Assembly: GCA_024364735.1 (NCBI GenBank)
Contig: JAGFNQ010004749.1
Coordinates: 437,689-501,688, forward strand
DNA: 64,000 bases
Source: Boesenbergia rotunda
Lineage: Eukaryota > Streptophyta > Magnoliopsida > Zingiberales > Zingiberaceae
Direction: 5' to 3'
Part shown: positions 54,368-64,000 of the stretch, piece by piece
Layout: each line of letters begins with the position of its first letter
How positions within the stretch are numbered: position 1 is the first letter of the stretch
The notes under the pieces: model-generated
The model's input: the letters and a program-made list of their open reading frames with translations, nothing else
The model's database searches: none
What the model was told of the DNA's origin: nothing
Made by a program: the position numbers and the translations under genes

Positions 54368-56174
54368 GGCTGTAATCTGTTTTACAGATTTCGGCCCTTG
54401 CTGTCCAAGGCCACCCTTCCCTCAATTTCGAGCCATATCAAACTACAACATCATTTCTATACTCTATATCAGTTTCCTAAACGATTTAGCCATTCAAACG
54501 AATTCATAAACTTGAATTTAGGACTTTTATGGAAGGAAACGAACTAAGCAAGTTTATATAAACTTTAACAATGGATATTGTACCAATCTTAGCTTCTATT
54601 ACTTTATAACACCAAATACATGTTCTATGACCTTGCTAAAACATCATGAAATATGAATGCAACTTTTCTAAACATATTCGAGCAATGAAACTTAATTCAA
54701 AAGGAAAATTGATACTATCTTGGCACAAACACTTTTTCTCTAACAAAGTATCAATATTTCTAACTACTCACACTTTTACTCATCTAATGCAATCATGGGA
54801 ATATATATGCTAAAGGAAATGACATGGAATCTTTACTCTAAGAAATTTAGCATATAAAACTATCCAAAACTCAAATACTCCATAATCTCCATAAAGTAAG
54901 AACTTGAAATTTGAATAAACTTAAACACTGCAATTCAAATAACTAAAATGTCTCGTCTCAAGGATCTCTCCATAACCAGCCACCACACACACTCTACTCA
55001 GCACCGCCTCGTCGTCTTCCTTCAGAATTGCTTGCCTTTACCTTTATCTGCAATAAGAGGAAATGCATCTATAAGCAAAAGCTTAGTAAGTACTATCTAG
55101 CTCACAAAAACTCGAAATATGCAAACATGCTTCTAGAACAATATGGAAATCATATGAGATACTAATATGCTTGAAAGAAATCTAAGAACATGTGTAACTC
55201 AAAACATGCATACTCAAGCAATAAATAATCTCAATCTACTTTTCTTGGCTCAACTTGAAACTTTAGCTATTCTTTAACTTTTGAAATCTTTCTTAAAACT
55301 TTAGAAAACTTTGCTAAAGCATATACTTGAAAATAATAATCACTTGGATCCACTGAAGACGTAAGTACCATCTGATGCGCGTTCCCTAAAAGGTTGGGGT
55401 AGCGAGCCACCAATCCTAATAGAGCAGACCTTGGTCTACCAGGGCCAAGACCTTGGAATTGGACACCTGGATTTCTTTAACGACGCCCTTGGACGCCGGG
55501 TACTGGCCTTATAAAATAAAATAGCTTTTCTTTCTTTTCTTTCTTATCTGTAAATGCCTTGGCATTTTCTGGAGCACCTTGCGTGCTAAAATCCCTAAGT
55601 CTTGACTTTTGGGGATTTCTTAAGGCCTTGGCCTTTTCTTTTCTTATCTTTATCTTCTCTTTTCTTTTCTCATAGCTTTTCTTGGTCCCTAATCTCATAT
55701 AGGACACTCAATAAAATATATAAGCATATAATGAACTAAGATCACATGCAAAAACTAAAAACTAAAAGAAATATCTCTTTTAAGAACTTTTAAAGGAAAT
55801 TCTCGTGGAAAAACCGCCTCTTACTGCAGGTGAGCAGTACTTACATTGATATCTTGGACTTACAACCAAGATTGAGGTCTAGAACTCGGGAGAAACTCGA
55901 GATCTCGAAGAATTCTTCACGTCTACGCGTTCCTCTCGTCGCGGGGATCTCGAATATAGTATTATCTCTTGGAGAAAGGGTCTCGGCCGACCCTCTTGGC
56001 CTTGATTTGCGTGCGCACAAGAGAGGAGAGGGAGAGGGGTCGGCGCAAGGGGTGTTGGCCGAAGGGTTTGAGAGAAATCCCAACTTCTCTCTTTAAGTTT
56101 TCTATTTATACACTTAAGGATCGGATCAACCTAACTGAAGCTTAAGTATTTGTCCTTCTTTCCTTTTCTGTGCT

Positions 56175-56253
56175 TGATACCTAGCCCAGCTGGCCGCGCG
56201 CTCCTTGGTCTCGTGGTGGTCGCTGGTTCGAACCCCCGCTGCCCTTATGGTAT
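56175..56253 (+). other. tRNA-like segment with Pol III A and B boxes
   Basis: TAGCCCAGCTGG (56182-56193) fits the A box and GGTTCGAACCC (56225-56235) fits the B box. Their starts are 43 bp apart, as in a tRNA gene. ATACC and GGTAT could close a stem around them, but D, anticodon and T stems pair poorly. Probably a decayed tRNA-derived sequence, not a functional tRNA. It lies antisense to the LTR. Confidence 0.5.
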
Positions 56254-56432
56254 TTTTCTATTTTGGCTTTTTTTTCCTTTTTCTTTTTCTTTTTCCAAAA
56301 ATACCAAACGGACTCGGAAAATTCCATAAAAATACTCTAAAAATTCCTAAAAATATCTAGAATATTTCTAAACCATTTCTAAATAATTCTAAGGACTTTA
56401 AGAACTAAAAATGGAAATTTTGGGGCGTTACA

Positions 56433-56449
56433 ATCCCCCATACCTTATA
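56433..56449 (-). promoter_or_regulatory. Chromovirus D polypurine tract
   Basis: AAGGTATGGGGGAT on the minus strand, right before TGTAACGCCCC. Confidence 0.75.
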
Positions 56450-57830
56450 AAAAGTTCGTCCTCGAACTTAGAATAACTCTGGATATCTTCTCTCATGCTG
56501 TCCTCACGTTCCCAAGTAGCCTCTTCATGCTTTTGATTCTGCCAGATGACCTTCACTAGTGGCACTTCTTTGTTTCTTAATCTTTTAACTGCTTTGTCCA
56601 CTATCTGTGTCGGTCTGCTCTCATAACTAAGATTTCTTGGATCTGTACTGACTGAGGCTGAATCACTTGGCTAGGGTCGTGAATACACTTCTTTAGCATA
56701 GAGACATGAAAGGTACTGTGGATAGCTGACATATCCTCTGGTAAGTCCAGCTCATAGGCTACCTTCCCAACTCTCTTTATAATATTATAGGGTCCTATGT
56801 AGCGAGGACTAGCTTGCCCTTCTTGCCAAATCTCACCACTCCCTTCATGGGAGCGACCTTGAGAAATACTGAATCTCCAACTTGGAATTCAAGTGGTCTA
56901 CGGCGTGTGTCAGCATAACTTTCTGTCTACTCTGGGCAGTCTCAATCCTCTGGCGGATCGTCTGGATAGCCTGAGCGGTCTCATCTATAAGCTCAGTCTG
57001 GTTGCTAGTCCTGACTCCATCTCTTTCTTCTCACCAGCTTCTTGCCAACATATGGGTGATCTACATTTCCTGCCATATAATGCCTCATAAGGTGCCATCC
57101 TGATGGTGGCCTGATAGCTATTGTTGTAGGCAAACTCAGCTAAGCACAGAAATTTGCACCAACTACCCTTAAAATCCAACGCACAAGCCCTGAGCATGTC
57201 TTCTAAAATCTGATTTACTCTCTCTGTTTGTCCATCTGTCTGGGGATGAAAGGCTGTGCTGAACTGAAGTTTGGTGCCTAGGGCGTCCTGAACACACCTC
57301 CAAAAATGGGAGATGAATCGCCCATCTCTGTCAGAAACGATCGACTTCGGGACTCCGTGAAGCCTGATTACTTCTTTCACATACAGCTGTGCTAATTGCT
57401 CTACCGAATGCGATAACTTGATGGCTAGGAAGTGGGCAGACTTGGTCAATCTGTCCACTATCACCCAAATTGCATCGTGTCCATGGGTGGTTCTTGGAAG
57501 ACCTGTGATAAAGTCCATGGATATTTCTTCCCACTTCCACTCTGGAATGGGAAGTGGCTGTAGAACTCCTCCTGGTCTCTGGTGTTCTGCTTTGACCCTC
57601 TGGCAGGTCAAGCAGGTACTGATATATCTGGCCACGTCTCGCTTGAGTCCAGACCACCAGAACCTTTGCTTTAAATCTTGGTACATCTTGGTAGAACCAG
57701 GATGCATAGAGTACGGGGTACTGTGGGCTTCTTCTAAAATATTCTTTCTTAGTTCTCATCATTGGGGACGCAAAGGCGGTCTCCAAAATAAGGATGCCAC
57801 TATCTGATACTCGAAACTCTGAATTTTCTG
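56450..57830 (-). pseudogene. Chromovirus D integrase with chromodomain
   Basis: Minus strand. HHCC region with HPGSTKMYQDLKQRFWWSG and CLTCQRVKAEHQ; core motifs MDFITGLPRT (D), VSDRDGRF (D) and QTERVNQILE (E); FAYNNSYQATIRMAPYEALY follows. After frame breaks near 57000 and 56640, the C-terminal WQNQKHEEATWEREDSM (about 56490-56550) is a chromodomain-like motif, which in chromoviruses is thought to steer integration to heterochromatin. Confidence 0.87.
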
Positions 57831-57899
57831 CCTCTTGGATCCCCTGCTTGATCTTCTGGATTTCTGGGTCTTGATCTTGCTTTTCTTGTATATCCTTAA

Positions 57900-58406
57900 G
57901 CAGGGTTGACTCTAAGTCAATGCAGAAAATTGCCCAACCATAACCTCGACTCCAAAATCTTTTATTTCTTTCTGAAGTGGTAGAGACAGTGATGATAAGG
58001 ACATCAGTGCCGCACAGGATTTTCTGCTCAGTGCATCTGCCACTTTATTAGCTTTACCTGGGTGGTAGAGGATTTCACAGTCATAATCTTTGACCAACTC
58101 TAGCCACCTGCGCTGCCTCATATTCAGATCTTTCTGAGTGAAGAAGTACTTCAAACTCTGATGGTCTGTGAAGATTCTGCACTGCACTCCATACAGGTAA
58201 TGTCTCCAAAGCTTCAGTGCAAAAACCACAGCTGCTAGCTCAAGGTCATGCGTAGGTAATTCTTCTCGTAGTCCTTGAGCTGTCTGGAGGCATATGCTAT
58301 TACTTTACCGTCTTGCATGAGGACAGCTCCAAGGCCCATCTTGGATGCATCACTGTAGATGTCAAAGGCCTTGTCACTCTCTGGAACAGTCAGGATGGGA
58401 GCACTG
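57900..58406 (-). pseudogene. Chromovirus D RNase H
   Basis: Minus strand, gypsy RNase H: WRHYLYGVQCRIFTDHQSLK, then RQRRWLELVKDYDCEILYHP and NKVADALSRK. The N-terminal motif (DASKMGLGAVLMQ-like, about 58300-58370) is in a different frame, so at least one break is present. Confidence 0.82.
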
Positions 58407-59417
58407 TCATCTCTTCTTCAGCTCTAGAAAACTGTGCTCGCATTTATCTGACCATTCAAACTTCTTGTTCTTTCTGGTCAAAGCTGTGAGTGGAGAGGCT
58501 ATTCTGGAAAAGTCCTCGACAAATTTTCTATAATATCCTGCCAAGCCTAAGAAACTTCTGATTTCACTGGCATTCTTGGGTCTACACCAGTTGCTGACTG
58601 CTTCTATCTTGGCTGGATCAACTTGAATGCCTTCTTTGGATACAATGTGACCTAGGAAGGTCACCTGATCTAGCCAAAACTCACACTTTGAGAATTTTGC
58701 ATAGAGCTTCTCCTGCTGAAGGATCTGCAGCACTATCCTCAAGTGTGTAGCATGGTCCTCTGGAGTCTGTGAGTATATGAGAATATCATCAATAAACACA
58801 ATGACGAATTTATCGAGATACTCCCGAAAGATGTGGTTCATCAGCTCCATGAAGACTGCTGGAGCATTGGTTACTCCAAAAGGCATCACTACAAATTCGT
58901 AGTGGCCGTATCTCGTTCTGAAGGCCGTCCTGGGGATGTCACTTTCTTTAACCTTTAGCTGATGATACCCAGAACGCAGATCTATCTTCGAGAACACTGT
59001 AGCCCCTTGAGTGATCAAATAAATCATCTATTCTAGGAAGGGGTACTTGTTCTTGATGGTCACCTTGTTCAGAGCTCTGTAGTCTATGCACAGACGCATA
59101 GACCCATCCTTCTTCTTGACGAAAAGTACAGGAGCTCCCCAAGGTGAATGACTAGGGCGGATGAAACCCTTGTCAAGCAACTCTTGCAATTGTTCTTGTA
59201 ATTCTTTCAGTTCTGCTGGTGTCATGCGATAAGGTGCCTTCGAAATTGGGTTGGTTCCTGGGGCCAACTCAATTTCAAACTCAATTTCCCGATTGGGAGG
59301 GAGTCCTGGTAACTCTTCAAGAAACACCTCAGGATAGTCACAGACTACCCTCACTTCTTCTCTCTTCAATCCTTCTCCTTGACTCACATCCACTATATGA
59401 GCTAGAAACCAGTGCAC
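58407..59417 (-). pseudogene. Chromovirus D reverse transcriptase
   Basis: Minus strand. WGAPVLFVKKKDGSMRLCID and YRALNKVTIKNKYPF, then a break near 59030, then FSKIDLRSGYHQLKVKESDI, MPFGVTNAPAVFMELMN, catalytic box FIDDILIYS (about 58780) and FLGLAGYYRKFVEDFSRIAS. The break between the two halves is a stop plus frame change. Confidence 0.9.
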
Positions 59418-60290
59418 CCTTCTCTAACATTCTCTGAGCTTGTAAGGTAGGTAGGAACCTATTTATCTTTCTCCTTGGGTCTCCAATAAACTCAACGAAG
59501 GTTCTGCTTCTGGTGTGAACTTGACTTTTTCTTGCGGCAGTCTATAGAAGCATTATACTTGCTCAAGAAGTCCATTCCTAAAATGACATCGTAATCCTTC
59601 ATCTCAAGGACTAACAAGTCACTGTAGAGCTCTCGGTTGGAAATCTAGATTGATACTGCCCTTAGCCTCTCAGTAGAGGCCATTACTTCCCCTGACGTAA
59701 GGTTGTTAAGAACTTCATCGTTCAACCTTTCTGGTGGCCTTTATACTGTTTAAGTAGTGCTCAGTGATCAAAGCACTACTTATTAGTTCCTCGGAGGTTT
59801 GCAGCCTCTCAACACCGCTAGCCCCCCTTCAACGCTATCTCAGGCCTTAACATCTTGAGCATTAGCCTAACTATCTCTTTTTCTGTGCTAACTAGCTCTG
59901 GGCACAGATGAGCTAACCGCTTAAACATCTTCACTGCTTCATCCACGGATAGTTCTCCTTGTCTGAACTCCGTGAATTCATCATAATGCTTGTTGGTTAC
60001 TTGCATGTGAGAGTATTCTTCGAAGAACTCAGTCTCGAAGTCGGCCCATGTCATCTGGCTGACATTTCTCTTGGCCTTGACTCTCTTCCACTATATTCTA
60101 GCATCTCCCGTAAGGCAGGAAAGATGCACACTTTATCTTCTCTACCTCATGCCAGTCCAGTTGCCCTACTATTCTTTCCAACGTGTTGAACCATGCTTAA
60201 GCATCCAATGGTTTGCTTGTGCCTGGGAAGTTCCCTGGCTTCAGTTTCTCCTACTGAAATGAGGTTACGCTTCTTGCCTTCTAGGAGCTT
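59418..60290 (-). pseudogene. Chromovirus D gag and protease remnant
   Basis: Minus strand. Gag core: WHEVEKIKCASF, then MTWADFETEFFEEYSHMQV, FRQGELSVDEAVKMFKRLAH and LRPEIALKGG (60054-59818). About 100 bp on, pieces of protease appear (MDFLSKYNASIDCRKKKVKF, near 59560). The gag tail with its zinc knuckle and the protease active site are missing, so a deletion joins the two. Confidence 0.7.
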
Positions 60291-60655
60291 GCTCCTCGTT
60301 TTTGGGCCTTTCTAGGACGTCCTCAAATGTATAACTTAACACTTAATGGTAATGTTCCCAAACTTGCTTTAGGATACAACAAGACCTTGGTCTTGATTCT
60401 TATCTCATTTCTTAGTCCTAGAACTCGTTCTAGGGCTTAGTAAGACCTTGGTCTTACTCAAAACCTTTATCAAGCACCTTGCGTGCCATAATCCCAAAAC
60501 TTACTTTTGGGCAAATCAAGTAAGTACTTAAGCATTTCTCTAATATCCATTCTAGGGATTAAACATGATTCCGTGATACTAAGGTATTAAACATGCTTCC
60601 TTGTTCTATGCACATATGAGTAAGTACTTAAGCATTTCTCTGTACTGCAATTAAA
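60291..60655 (-). other. Right end of chromovirus D, rearranged leader or LTR-like sequence
   Basis: No gene. GCACCTTGCGTGCCATAATCC and nearby words resemble the LTR of D at about 55570-55620, so this may be a rearranged LTR or leader piece. No PBS is visible before the N. Confidence 0.4.
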
Positions 60656-60656
60656 N
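60656..60656. other. Single N: assembly joint
   Basis: One N separates the broken end of D from the 3' end of a Sirevirus-like internal region. Probably a scaffold joint, as at 23210. Confidence 0.8.
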
Positions 60657-60941
60657 TGCATGTGACTGCTATGTCTTGCTATAATTTTTCACATGTGTTC
60701 GTATGATCATTCCACAAACTATCACATTTTTGATGAGTTGGGATACCTCTAGGATTGAGGGAGTTTATCTTAATCTTAACAGTCCCTCTTGTCCCTTTTC
60801 GATGTTCGACAAAGGGGAGAGTGTGGATTGGTTAAGTTTAGAATGACCATGTTGTAGGGGGAGGATCTGGATTCCCCTATGATTCTAAAGTTGGAATATT
60901 GATTGAGAATCCCTAAACTTAAAATCGGGTTGTCAAACAAC
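60657..60941 (+). other. 3' internal end of a Sirevirus-like element
   Basis: 285 bp leading up to a PPT. It has two extra purine tracts, GACAAAGGGGAGAG (about 60807) and GTAGGGGGAGGAT (about 60857). No gene. It belongs to an element upstream of the LTR at 60956. Confidence 0.65.
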
Positions 60942-60955
60942 AAAAAGGGGGAGAT
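60942..60955 (+). promoter_or_regulatory. Polypurine tract upstream of LTR F
   Basis: AAAAAGGGGGAGAT immediately before TGTTGATGC, the same PPT as in elements E and C. Confidence 0.88.
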
Positions 60956-61073
60956 TGTTGATGCAGTCTGGCCCTGATTGTTGTTTTGGTGTTGACAACG
61001 ATTTTAGTTTAGGTTGATGATGATGATGATTATGATTAAGTCCTGATCGAGGATTAGGCATGATTTGGAGGAT

Positions 61074-61486
61074 TCTAGCCTGGAGGGCTAGGTGTTGGAA
61101 AATCCTAACCTGGAGGGTTAGGTGTGGAAAATCCTAGCTTGGAGGGCTAGGTGTTGGAAAAGTCCTAATTCGGAAAGGTTGGGTGAAAAGTCCTAGCTTG
61201 GAAGGCTAGGTGAATAGTCCTAACTTGGAGGGTTAGGTGCAAATTCCCATCCTGGAGAATTAGGTGAAAAAGTCCTCGCTTGGAGGGTCAGGTGCCTAGC
61301 TTGGAGGGCAAGGTTGGATGAAGTTCTAACTCGGAAGGGTTGGGTGAAAAGTCCTAGCTTGGAGGGCTAGGTGAAAAGTCCTAACTTGGAGGGTTAGGTG
61401 CAAATTCCCAACTTGGAGGGTTAGATGGAAAATCCTTAGCTTGGAGGGCTAAGGTGGATGGAAACTTAGCTTGGAGGGCTGAGTTT
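61074..61486 (+). repeat. Hairpin array with covarying stems, element F LTR
   Basis: About fifteen units with loop TTGGAGG. Stems vary together: CCTAGC/GCTAGG (61353-61371), CCTAAC/GTTAGG (61380-61398), CCTTAGC/GCTAAGG (61434-61454). Confidence 0.82.
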
Positions 61487-61493
61487 GAGTCCC

Positions 61494-62155
61494 TGGATCG
61501 GTCTGGTGATCGATCAGGGATTTTGGCATGCTGCTCCTTCGTGGATCGGTCGGGTGACCGATCCAGAGATGACTGATCGGTCGGGCGACCGATCAGGGAG
61601 CACATAGTGAGGTTGGGAACCTACTGTGCTGCTCCTGATCGATCTGGTGACCGATCAGGGAGTATGCGTTTCACCCATTGACTGGCTCCTGATCGGTCTG
61701 GTGACCGATCAGGGAGCAGCAGTGAGGTTGAGTTCCCTTGCTGAACTGCTTCTGATCGGTCTGCTGACCGATCAGGATCACTGTGCAGATCGTTCTGTTG
61801 AACGATCCAGCTTCGCGGGCTCCTCACTAAGATTGATCAGGACGAAGCCTGATCAGTCTGGGGATGACCTGATCGGACTGCTGACCGATCAGGAAGATCC
61901 CTGGTCGGTCAGTTGACCGATCAGAAGGATTAGCCTGCGAAACTCAGAAATCGCCTCATATAAGGGTGGATCGGTCCGGTGAACGATCCACGACCTGGGA
62001 TCGGTCTGGTGATCGGTCCAGGAGAATCTCAAAGAAATCGCGATTTCTGATTGAGCGTTGGGGATCGATCAGGACGGAGCCTGATCGGTCTGGAACCAGC
62101 CTGATCGGTCTGGTGACCGATCAGGAGGCTCTCTGATCGGTCCGGTGACCGATCA
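61494..62155 (+). repeat. GATCGGTC..GACCGATC palindrome array, element F LTR
   Basis: About fourteen units such as CTGATCGGTC-TGGT-GACCGATCAG, some altered on both arms (GATCGTTC/GAACGATC). They surround the TATA-like CATATAAGG. The same box type precedes the accessory gene of A. Confidence 0.82.
61957..61965 (+). promoter_or_regulatory. Candidate TATA box of LTR F
   Basis: CATATAAGG between palindrome boxes; weaker than the TATA boxes of E and C. Confidence 0.4.
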
Positions 62156-63158
62156 CTTTAATTCAAATTGCATTGTCAGACGCTCTGATCGCGTCTGAAC
62201 ACAACCGATTCGCTGCCACTTTCCTCTGATATTTGATATGCTGTTTGATCTGCTGCTCTAATACTCTGATTAAGTTTCAGGTGACAGGGGAGGATTCAAA
62301 CACTCAAGGAGAAGTCAAAGAGAGCTTTCCTTGGAGCAGGTTTGTCCCTTTCTCCACACAGGTTGCAACGACTGGATGCAAGACTGAAGCTGCTGACTGA
62401 AGCTTGGCTGAGGGAGCTCAGGAAGTTCAGTTAGGGTTCAGTGTAGCTGGCGCGTTGGCAGTGAGGCAGCTGTAGGCTGCTGGAGATGAGATCATCTGTT
62501 GCTTAGCGGAGAAACAAAAGGAATGAGAGATGTAGTGTTCAAAAACAGAGGCTTGTGCTCTTGAGTTCCTGCGTTTTGTTTTTGCTCCAGATTAAGCTTG
62601 CTGTTCTTGAGTTCTTCAATCATTCTGAGCAAGCTATTGAGAAGCAATCATCATACTTGAGCACTTGAAGGAGAAAACAAGAGGCTTGGAGTCCGACAGT
62701 GGGAAGACACGGAGAAGGGTTCTGCGTGAGATCGCCACTGGGTGGAGCTCAGGGAAGCTTGCTGTGTTTTTGTCCTTGGTGGTTGAGTAAGATCCTTCTT
62801 GTTGTTTCTTTGTGCTCATTCTATATCATTGTTTGAAACACACTGCGGGGAGGTTTCTCCACCGAGAAGGAGGTTGCTTCATATCCGGTGATCACCGGGG
62901 CTTGATCTGCCGACGATCAAGGGATCGCCCACCTTAAGGGCACGCCAAGGAGTAGGGGCAAGTTATCCCCAAACCTTGTGAAATCTCCTTGTTAGCGATC
63001 TTGCTAGTTAGGTTTTGGTTTTAGTTTCTGCAAGTTTTGTTTTCCCATACTTCCGCTGTGCTATTAATAACTTCAAGTGTAGAAATTTGATAACTCTTCT
63101 AAGAAGAAGTGATTGGCTATATTCACCCCCCCTCTCTAGCCATCTCGTTCCCAACAAG

Positions 63159-63170
63159 TGGTATCAGAGC
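63159..63170 (+). promoter_or_regulatory. Element F primer-binding site (initiator Met tRNA)
   Basis: TGGTATCAGAGC two bases after the LTR end. Confidence 0.93.
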
Positions 63171-63214
63171 AAGGTTCTTTGTTTACGGCTTAACAACCGA
63201 GAGTTCTCAACAAG

Positions 63215-64000
63215 ATGGCATTGAGAGAAGACTTCTCCACCACCCGACCTACATTCTTTGATGGCGCCGACTTCCAATATTGGAGATAAAAAATGGAATA
63301 CTATTTGAAGATGGATATCCATACGTGGTTCGCGGTGAAGGAGGGATTCATCCCTCCTAAGGATGATGAAGGCAAAGAACTTGAGTCATGGAGGTGGACT
63401 GACGAACAAACAAGGAAGAGTGAAGCCGACGCGAAGGCGGTTGTCACTCTACAATGTGGCATGAACAAAGACCAACTCATCAAGGTTGGACCCTTCACAA
63501 GTGCAAAAGACTTGTGGAACAAACTCATAGAGCTCCATGAAGGCACCCGAGACTCGAGGATTGCAAAGAGGGACTTGTTCCTCAATCAACTTCAAAATCT
63601 CTCCATGAAGGAGAATGAGTCGGTAAGTGAGCTCTATAGCCAGTTCAAGGAAGTCCTTAATGGACTTCATTCAATTGATGAAAAGGTCGAGAATCCCGAC
63701 CTTGCGAGGTATGTCTTGAAAGCATTTCCAAGGAATGCTTTGTGGTCATCCATGGTGGATGCCTACAAAGTATCCAAGGATTTATCTATTGTAAAGTTAG
63801 ATGATTTATTTTGTGAGATGGAATTGCATGAAATGGCTAACAAAGGCCCCAAGGAGAAGGGGATTGTCTTAGTTGCAGGGGATCGAGTCACTAAGAAGAA
63901 GAAGGAAAAGGAGGTCTCATCATCTTCATCTTCTTCTGGATCTGAATCCAATTCCGAGGAGGATGGCAGCGGCTCTTCTTCATCCGAAATGGCCAACTTT
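63215..64000 (+). pseudogene. Element F gag, N-terminal part (one stop)
   Basis: Starts at ATG 63215 (MALREDFSTTRPTFFDGADF), 44 bp after the PBS. A TAA at 63287-63289 follows YWR, where copia gags normally have a Tyr or similar codon; otherwise the frame is open to the end of the window. The capsid region (UBN2-like, from family knowledge) includes AKDLWNKLIELHEGTRDSRI, LYSQFKEVLNGLHSIDE, and VKLDDLFCEMELHEMANKG. A Lys-rich then Ser/Glu-rich stretch begins the tail. The gag of C overlaps from YKVSKDLS on, showing both are one family. A restart at ATG 63293 just after the stop is possible. Confidence 0.85.

Larger units (their letters stand above)
54096..56432 (-). repeat. Chromovirus D 3' LTR
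   Basis: 2337 bp; minus strand TGTAACGCCCCAAAATTTCC..GGCGGGTCGCTACA. Contains a 38-bp palindrome (54330-54367), a tRNA-like segment on the opposite strand (56175-56253) and CT-rich runs. Confidence 0.82.
54096..60655 (-). mobile_element. Chromovirus D (Del/Tekay-like gypsy), 5' end missing
   Basis: Minus-strand gypsy element inserted in gag of C. Present are the 3' LTR (54096-56432), PPT, chromodomain, integrase, RNase H, RT and remnants of protease and gag. The candidate target site on the left is TTGTA (54091-54095); the right end is lost near the N at 60656. The C-terminal chromodomain and the TGTAACGCCCC LTR start suggest the Del/Tekay group. Many frame breaks. Confidence 0.88.
60956..63156 (+). 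repeat. LTR of element F
   Basis: 2201 bp, TGTTGATGCAGTCTGG..CTCGTTCCCAACA. Plan as in E and C: hairpin array (61074-61486), palindrome boxes (61494-62155), TATA-like CATATAAGG (61957-61965), C-rich TTCACCCCCCCTCTC before the end. It has a PPT on its left and a PBS on its right, so it can be both a 3' and a 5' LTR. Confidence 0.85.
63157..64000 (+). mobile_element. Element F internal region (runs off the window)
   Basis: Starts with the PBS and gag after the LTR 60956-63156. Sirevirus-like by its gag, PPT type and LTR plan. Only the first 844 bp are visible. Confidence 0.8.

Noticed and set aside
56175..56253. A functional tRNA gene
   Set aside because: Boxes match, but the acceptor, anticodon and T stems do not pair well enough.
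61381..61916. Frames with repeated PDRSPDRS-like peptides
   Set aside because: Translation of the GATCGGTC palindrome array; present on both strands because the boxes are palindromic.

Overview
The window looks like angiosperm nuclear heterochromatin made almost entirely of nested LTR retrotransposons. Primer-binding sites for initiator-Met and Asp tRNA, Ty1/copia Tork-like and Sirevirus-like elements, Athila-type and chromodomain Ty3/gypsy elements and an Au-SINE-like tail all point to a flowering plant. The repeat style would fit a monocot, but I cannot name the species. I found no ordinary host gene, no real tRNA or rRNA gene and no CRISPR array.

Layout. (1) 1-23209: an old plus-strand Sirevirus-like copia element, here called A. 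It is visible as the end of its pol (1-392 and 9365-9572), a palindrome array (10107-10468) and an accessory gene with an intron (10707-12239, ending at 22884-22962). Copia-1 (393-9364) sits inside A's RNase H. Athila-1 (12240-22883), which has gag-protease but no RT or integrase, sits inside A's accessory gene. (2) A single N at 23210 is an assembly joint. (3) 23211-44948: Athila-2, a full gag-pro-pol Athila element with a cut-off 5' LTR, split by Sirevirus-like element E (28937-36432, minus strand) inside its RT. (4) 44949-47954: the 3' part of a minus-strand copia element, G. (5) 47955-54095: minus-strand Sirevirus-like element C, with an LTR, a second accessory gene and the C-terminal part of gag. 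(6) 54096-60655: minus-strand chromovirus D, inserted in C's gag. (7) A second single N at 60656. (8) 60657-64000: Sirevirus-like element F, as the end of one internal region, a complete LTR, a PBS and an open gag reading frame running off the window.

How the parts relate. Elements A, C, E and F share features that I associate with the Sirevirus lineage: repeated polypurine tracts, LTRs full of short palindromes, a Met-tRNA PBS and, in C and F, a gag followed by a coiled-coil or acidic tail. C and A carry a homologous accessory protein downstream of gag or pol, in the place where Sireviruses keep an env-like gene. In A this gene has a clear GT-AG intron after three codons and two bases. In C the gene has its own TATA box preceded by the same GGGCGCC box array that precedes the TATA box of C's LTR. 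C and E also share an almost identical 0.32-kb non-coding block.

The most unusual signals are arrays of short hairpins whose stems change in a compensated way while the loops stay fixed (LTRs of E, C and F, and the 3' region of E), and two long stem-loops with an identical 22-nt loop in the leader of Copia-1. Almost all coding regions carry stops or frameshifts. I read every boundary by eye from LTR ends, PBS/PPT positions and target-site duplications.
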